From NCBI GenBank assembly GCA_019925105.1, contig JAHGAU010000015.1:248001-312000 (forward strand): a stretch of DNA of 64,000 bases, in the 5' to 3' direction. Positions 59,088 to 64,000 of the stretch are shown here, in pieces; the stretch's first letter is position 1; every line of letters begins with the position of its first letter. The notes under the pieces were generated by a model. The model was given only the letters and a program-made list of their open reading frames with translations. It was not told the origin of the DNA and made no database searches. Both the position numbers and the translations under genes were made by a program. This stretch comes from Niebla homalea (lineage: Eukaryota; Ascomycota; Lecanoromycetes; Lecanorales; Ramalinaceae).

Positions 59088-60224
59088 TCAAATCTTGATC
59101 GCACTCTCTAGAGCCTTCCTCTTCTTCTCCTGCCTGGCCACCGCCTTCTGGCCCATGATGCCTCCACCCCAGTGCCTCTTTGCCTCCTCATACTTTTCGC
59201 TATACCCTTCCTTGATTGTGCTCACCAACTTGCTCAACTCGCTCTTGTCCTCTCCTCTTACCTCCGTCAACGCGACTGCTGCCGCCGTCTTCTTGTGCAC
59301 GCAAACCCCTAACCTTGCCTTGCCCTTCACGATGGCGTACGGAACGCCCATCTTCCTGCAAAGTGCCGGCAAGAAGACGACCAATTCGATTGGATCCACG
59401 TCATTGGGGATCAGCACCAGACTCGCTTTCTTGTTCTCCACCAATCCGACCACATGATTCAACCCGTACTTGACAGTGTAGGGCTTCTTGCTCGCATCCT
59501 CCTTCTTCTTGCCTTCAGACACAGCGGTAGCTTCCTTGTGAAGACGTTCCTTCTTCTCCACCTTTGTTTCAGGCTTATACTTGTTGAGGAGTTTGAACGT
59601 TTGTGCAGCGGTGTTGCGGTCAAGCACATTACTGAATTGGGCGATGGCGGGTGGAACCTTGAGACGCATGTGCAAGATCTTCTTTTGACGTTGTAGACGC
59701 ACATATTCGGGCCATTTGACCATACGAGAGAGGTTGCGACGTGGTTGGATATCTTGGCCGATACCGAAGTTTCGAGGGCGCTTTTCGATGAGGGGGTTCT
59801 GCAGTCCATGTGAGAAAGGGTCGCTGCATAGTGACGTGGACATGGATGCCGCCAATGCAGGGGATATGAATGTCAATAGGAAGGGAGGACTCACCTTGGC
59901 AGTCTTCTTCGTTGCGCCAGCCCTCGATTGAGGGAAGGGCGCCGGAGCGGCCTTCTTGCTACCCGCTTGCTTGGGAGGCTGTCATTGAGGAAAGAGAGAT
60001 TGTTAGCCAATCTTCTTTGACACTCTAGAGAGTCCATGGAAAAGGCTTGCATGTATGCTTGCCCAATCACATGGCTCAAGCCTTTTTTGATCGTGTGACA
60101 TTGAGCCTGGATTGGCTCATGTGGGCGAACCTCATCCCGGATTTGAAAGGGTGGTCGTGCAGGACGGGCTTGAACCCCTCGTAGAAGGTGAAAACAAAGG
60201 GTGTGCACGACAGTCACTTACCAT
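59088..60224 (-). CDS. RPL8: 60S ribosomal protein eL8 (L7Ae family)
   Basis: Large-subunit protein that binds rRNA through an L7Ae fold. Exons in transcription order: 60222-60224 (the ATG alone), 59895-59978 and 59088-59798; introns of 243 and 96 bases, all phase 0; 265 residues. The protein starts with a basic, Lys/Pro-rich tail ([19 protein letters not shown]), then [40 protein letters not shown], and the L7Ae core [20 protein letters not shown] followed by [20 protein letters not shown], ending ALESAIKI. All match fungal eL8, including length. The single-codon first exon with GTAAGT directly after ATG is typical of highly expressed fungal ribosomal-protein genes, where the large first intron may help expression. 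Confidence 0.96.
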
Positions 60225-62665
60225 GATTGCGATAATTCGAGACGACAGCAAAGCAGAAGTTTGTGATGTACGATCGTGAAAATGCAGAAAGCTGTGGGAC
60301 ATGGCTCAAGCGAGCTTGGCAGGCCCGAGCAGCACTAGCTCTTTTAGGACTAGCATGAGAAAGCGCTTTCTCTCCCTACAGCCTACTTCCCTCGTTCCCT
60401 AGCTACAACGTACAGTCACCACAGTAGGTGTTCAGAAAGCGCGGGCTTCAAAGATGAAGCATGTCCTATGAAGAATCAAGGCATGTCACCATGTGAGTTT
60501 ACGTCGGATCTCGTCCTGCACCAATTATCAACTCGAACGCCGCCTGAGTAGAAGATGAAGGCGCCGTGAATAGAACGTATTGTACGCATTCAACTACATT
60601 CCAAGGATCATCACATTATCTGAGATGCTGCCTCTATTTAAGGAAATTTAGCATGTTCATGGTCACCAGAGCAGGTAAGACACAGCAATGAAGCCTTGAG
60701 TGGGCGCCGTGCATGTGTATCGTCTATCTCCCTCTTGCGCCATGCGTGTCACAAATCTAAGTCTCGCTCAGTGGAGAAGACCATCGAACAGTATTGCTCA
60801 ACTCTTTTTCATATTTTACGCGTTAGTTAAAGATGTCCTCGAGGCCCCTATTCCACCGAGCCACCAGTACGGCCTCATGGCACAGCGTCAGCCTGACTCG
60901 CTTGGTGAATGTCATGACTTCTTCACACATAAGATCATAAGCGTAAATTCTCCAAAATCTCTTTCCGTTGGGAGACATCGCTCGGATATCTTGATATGCA
61001 AGGCTTCGCAAGATCTATTTGGAGTCCGGTTTCTCCAAACAAGTCGTTCAAGCGCCTTGCCATGTCATTCTACGGCAGGGTGATTGCGTATGTATTTGCA
61101 TAGCTACAGCTTCACGCAGTTTCTTTGCCTTGCCTTGTCGTTTCAGTGACAGCATTCACAATGGAGATCTCTCACCTATTCGTCAGCAATATAGCCACAC
61201 CACCGGGTCTCCTGCCCAGCCATTTACCTTGGGCCTACTCTCAAATGCCTTCCCAATTGCCGTCCTCGGGCCAATCCCTTTCTCTCGTGCTTCTCTCCTA
61301 GAGCCCATTTTGAGAATCCCGCAGAAAGCATTCCCCCCAAAACTCCAAGCCAAGATCCTTATCTACCAAGTCTCCGACTGCAGCCCCACTCAAACCATCC
61401 ACGTCCAATACGCAGCCCAGAAATATTTGGGCCGACATCGTCCGCGCCTACATCGCAACTTCAGTTCTCACCACGTTCTTTAAATCCTCCTCCTCCCTCT
61501 CAAATGTATCCGACGCACTAATCTCAGTCATCCCACAACGCCCCCCGCCCCCTACATGTTGCAATTCAGGTGCGCGGTGGACAGACGTCCGACTGCGAAC
61601 GATTACCACATATACCTCGCATACATAGCTACCATCGGCTTCTCTTCTCCACCCGGCAGCAATATTGCCTTGCTTTGTCCCTTTCTCCTTAAATTCCCTT
61701 TGGTGAAGCGGTTTGGGGGGGGGCAAGGATTGACTGCCCTATTTTTGCCGACAACCTCTTTCACTTCAATCCGGCGGCAAAGCGGCCGCTGGACCAGCTC
61801 TGATTAGTGGGGTTGTATGGATTCTTTCTGCCGCGGCATCATAGGAAGGCGATGGGTAGTAATGGTCTTGCTTGGGGAGATCAGGTGGGGGAATTGAGCA
61901 GCTTGTTGGGATTTACGTCGGATGGTACAAAGGCTCGGAATATCAGGACAATGACGGCTTCATATGATTTAGGGACGTGGAATCGGACGGCGGGGTTGGG
62001 CGTTGAGGATAGCTTGGTGGACTCGACGGATTACGTGGCGTACCCGGCTGGTGAGTATACTCTGTGGGGAGCTCACGAATATTCGGCTTTGATTACGAGG
62101 CTGACATGTTTCACAGTGATCAAGAGCTCGTGCGATTGATTACCGAACATCCGTCCGCCTCTATCGTCTTTCTCGGCTTCCGATGAGAGGCCGGTGGCTG
62201 AGAATGATACGCAGATTGCTGATATCAGGCCTGCTATCGGAATGGAATTGGTATTGTCAAACCCGTGGATATCGTTTAAAGTCTGCGAGTGAAAGCGATC
62301 ATCACGTACATCAAGCATTCTCTGGATTGTGAGTAGGAGGTTTCCTGGTGTATGGAAATGTATGAACGTCAAACATCAATCTATGAAAATTTGCAAAATA
62401 CCGGTAGGGACTGTTCCTTGCATCGACAATATTCCCAAGGTTTCAACACAGCTCTCGTATATTTCTTCGACGTTTCAGTATCATTTTCATGTATGACTGA
62501 GACATTTCAATATATGTAATGCCACTTCATGACGGAGACATCTCAATATTGACCTTATCTATAACTGATATAATTTCGTCTGCAAATTCAACATTCCACG
62601 TACCAGGAACACTTCTTTTTTTAAGCATCTTGTATTAGGCGCTCAATTGAGGTCTTACGCTTGCC
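60225..62665. other. Region with weak coding signal, possible gene remnant
   Basis: About 2.4 kb. The first 500 bases should include the eL8 promoter. On the plus strand, stretches at about 61150-61480 (PFTLGLLSNAFPIAVLGPIP) and 61835-62050 (SNGLAWGDQVGELSSLLGFT) look somewhat protein-like but lie in different frames with stops between, and I could not join them by introns or name a family. They may be parts of a degraded gene. Confidence 0.4.
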
Positions 62666-64000
62666 TCATACCTTTGCACGATCGAAGGTCGTAACGTTGA
62701 CGTCAATTACCATACGCCAATCATCCCTGTATCCGTGAAGGCTGCTGACGCACTCCTGCCTCGTTCTCAGCCATAGGAATGTGCCGTCTGTTCTTGGGAT
62801 GGTAGCATTGCCATTGTCTCCAAGGTACGCTGGCTTTGACAGATGTAGAAAACGGCTTCGGACGTCTCTACAATAGACCTTGTTTTCGAGCGAGTTGTGA
62901 GAGTCTACAGCCTCGATCACGAGCTCTTCCCCTGCACCTGCACTGTAGACAAGAATGTCCCTCCAATTTGCTAAATATGGCCAACATAGCACAGCTTCAA
63001 GGCCGTGAGGGCTTTGAATGCTAATAATTATGTTCTCAGGATTAGTATGTCCATTCGAACCGCCAGGCACAAATGTGGATGGTTCTGTTGTAGCTGCGAA
63101 GCTGCTATTTGATTGAATGTCCTGAATCCAAATTTCGTTCTCAAGGGTTAACGGCATAAGCCGAACCGCTGTTCGCTGCCAATGGTTGGCTTTGTTCATT
63201 CGAATCTCATGTCTGGAATAGTTTGAATTTTCGGGTACAAATAGATGCAGGTCCCTTAAGTCTGTCCAGTCGTGGCTGCCAGGAAAATTGTGGATCTCAC
63301 TTGGGTTGACCCTCAAGGCCGTTCGGCTGTTGACGTAGGTCGTCAGTTCCAGGACGACCGGAGAACCTCTCTCTGCGGACCTTGCGCAATTGAGAGGACA
63401 ACATATCACTTCTTTAGCTTGTTCATCTTGGTTGCTACCTCTGAGATTGATGGATAAGCCTTTGTTACTCATGTAGTACGGGGATCGTTGAAGTGACGGG
63501 TAACCGATCCGCTCAATGTCTCCAGAATCCTCAAATGCAGCAGGGTGCCGAGCTAATAATCCGCTAGGCCAAACTTGTGGATCTCTCCAGGCAAAGATGG
63601 ATTCATCATCGGACGAAGCAATGATCTCTAGCTGCAATCTACGAAATGCATTGGCTCCTTCGCCATAGATCAGAGGCATATGAATCCGAAAAGGCCGAGG
63701 AGGCTGTACGCCAGATCCTCTTCCCTGCTAGTCTCACGGCATGAGGCCCAGGACATTCTCGAAGCAATGCTGGCAGACAGTGGTTTCTTAAGATGCGCTT
63801 TGCTGATCCTGCAGATCTGGCTTAATCTGTCCTCGAGGAACGCTTTGCTGCCAATTTCCACCCACTGTTCATCAAAGAATACGACGTTACTGGGTGCCAA
63901 AAGCTCTTGTAGTGTCCAGCCTCTCCTAAACCATCGACTCTTGTCAAGGGTAATGGAGTCGCGATGTTTGAGTGAAAAGTCCGAAAGGTAAACATAGCAT
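62666..64000 (-). CDS. HET-domain protein, 5' end outside window, frame broken once
   Basis: Heterokaryon-incompatibility type protein. The frame is open from the window edge: YVYLSDFSL, SRWFRRGWTLQELLAPSNVV (the classical HET block), ISKAHLKKPLSASIASRMSW, then REEDLAYSLLGLFG. At about 63685-63688 the frame shifts by one base. The next frame continues HMPLIYGEGANAFRRLQLEI, the second HET signature, and DESIFAW, so in an intact gene the two would be continuous (LLGLFG-h-MPLIYGEG). The C-terminal 300 residues are variable and without a named domain, as usual for the family. Such proteins trigger cell death when incompatible strains fuse. No intron can explain so short a gap, so this is a pseudogene or a one-base assembly error. 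The N-terminus lies beyond base 64000. Confidence 0.85.

Noticed and set aside
1..64000. tRNA, rRNA and CRISPR-like features
   Set aside because: I looked for B-box-like GGTTCGA motifs, 5S-type sequence and regularly spaced repeats; only isolated partial matches inside genes or the minisatellite were found.

Overview
This 64 kb window looks like nuclear DNA of a filamentous ascomycete (Pezizomycotina). The genes are eukaryotic: most carry short GT-AG introns of about 46-270 bases, often with CTGAC or CTAAT-like branch sites just before the acceptor. The gene set includes a HET-domain protein, a Cdc24 Rho exchange factor with a PB1 tail, a fungal mitochondrial calcium uniporter, a mitochondrial Mn superoxide dismutase and a 60S ribosomal protein eL8. 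I cannot place it at genus level. All exon structures below were worked out by hand from splice signals, phase and family motifs.

Layout. 0-11.4 kb: the C-terminal half of farnesyltransferase beta, cut by the window edge; a double-stranded-RNA-binding-like exon; the calcium uniporter MCU; and two uncharacterised genes. 11.4-14.4 kb: gene-poor DNA. 14.4-21.9 kb: a tandem array of four paralogous genes, all on the minus strand, with a DUF7730/F-box-like N-terminus; one copy is decaying. 22.4-28.7 kb: a microsomal cytochrome P450 and CDC24. 30.5-35.1 kb: an F-box/WD40 protein and the GINS subunit PSF3. 35.4-43.3 kb: two uncharacterised genes, mitochondrial SOD2 and a SET-domain methyltransferase. 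44.3-50.4 kb: an Est1-like membrane protein, a 108-base minisatellite, a small membrane protein whose ATG lies in the last repeat unit, and a type II membrane glycosyltransferase-like protein. 50.9-60.2 kb: an ankyrin protein with a STAND-type N-terminus, a small MITE-like inverted-repeat element, a large coiled-coil protein and eL8. 60.2-64 kb: a region with only weak coding signal, then a HET gene running off the window end.

Functional links. CDC24 (polarity GEF) and farnesyltransferase beta (prenylation) both serve small-GTPase signalling, and MCU and SOD2 are both mitochondrial, but the genes do not form a pathway cluster. The HET, ankyrin and tandem DUF7730-like genes are the accessory, fast-evolving part. 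Three genes have their reading frame broken by one base, two of them at C homopolymers. That could be assembly error or real decay, and it affects how far the annotation can be trusted.
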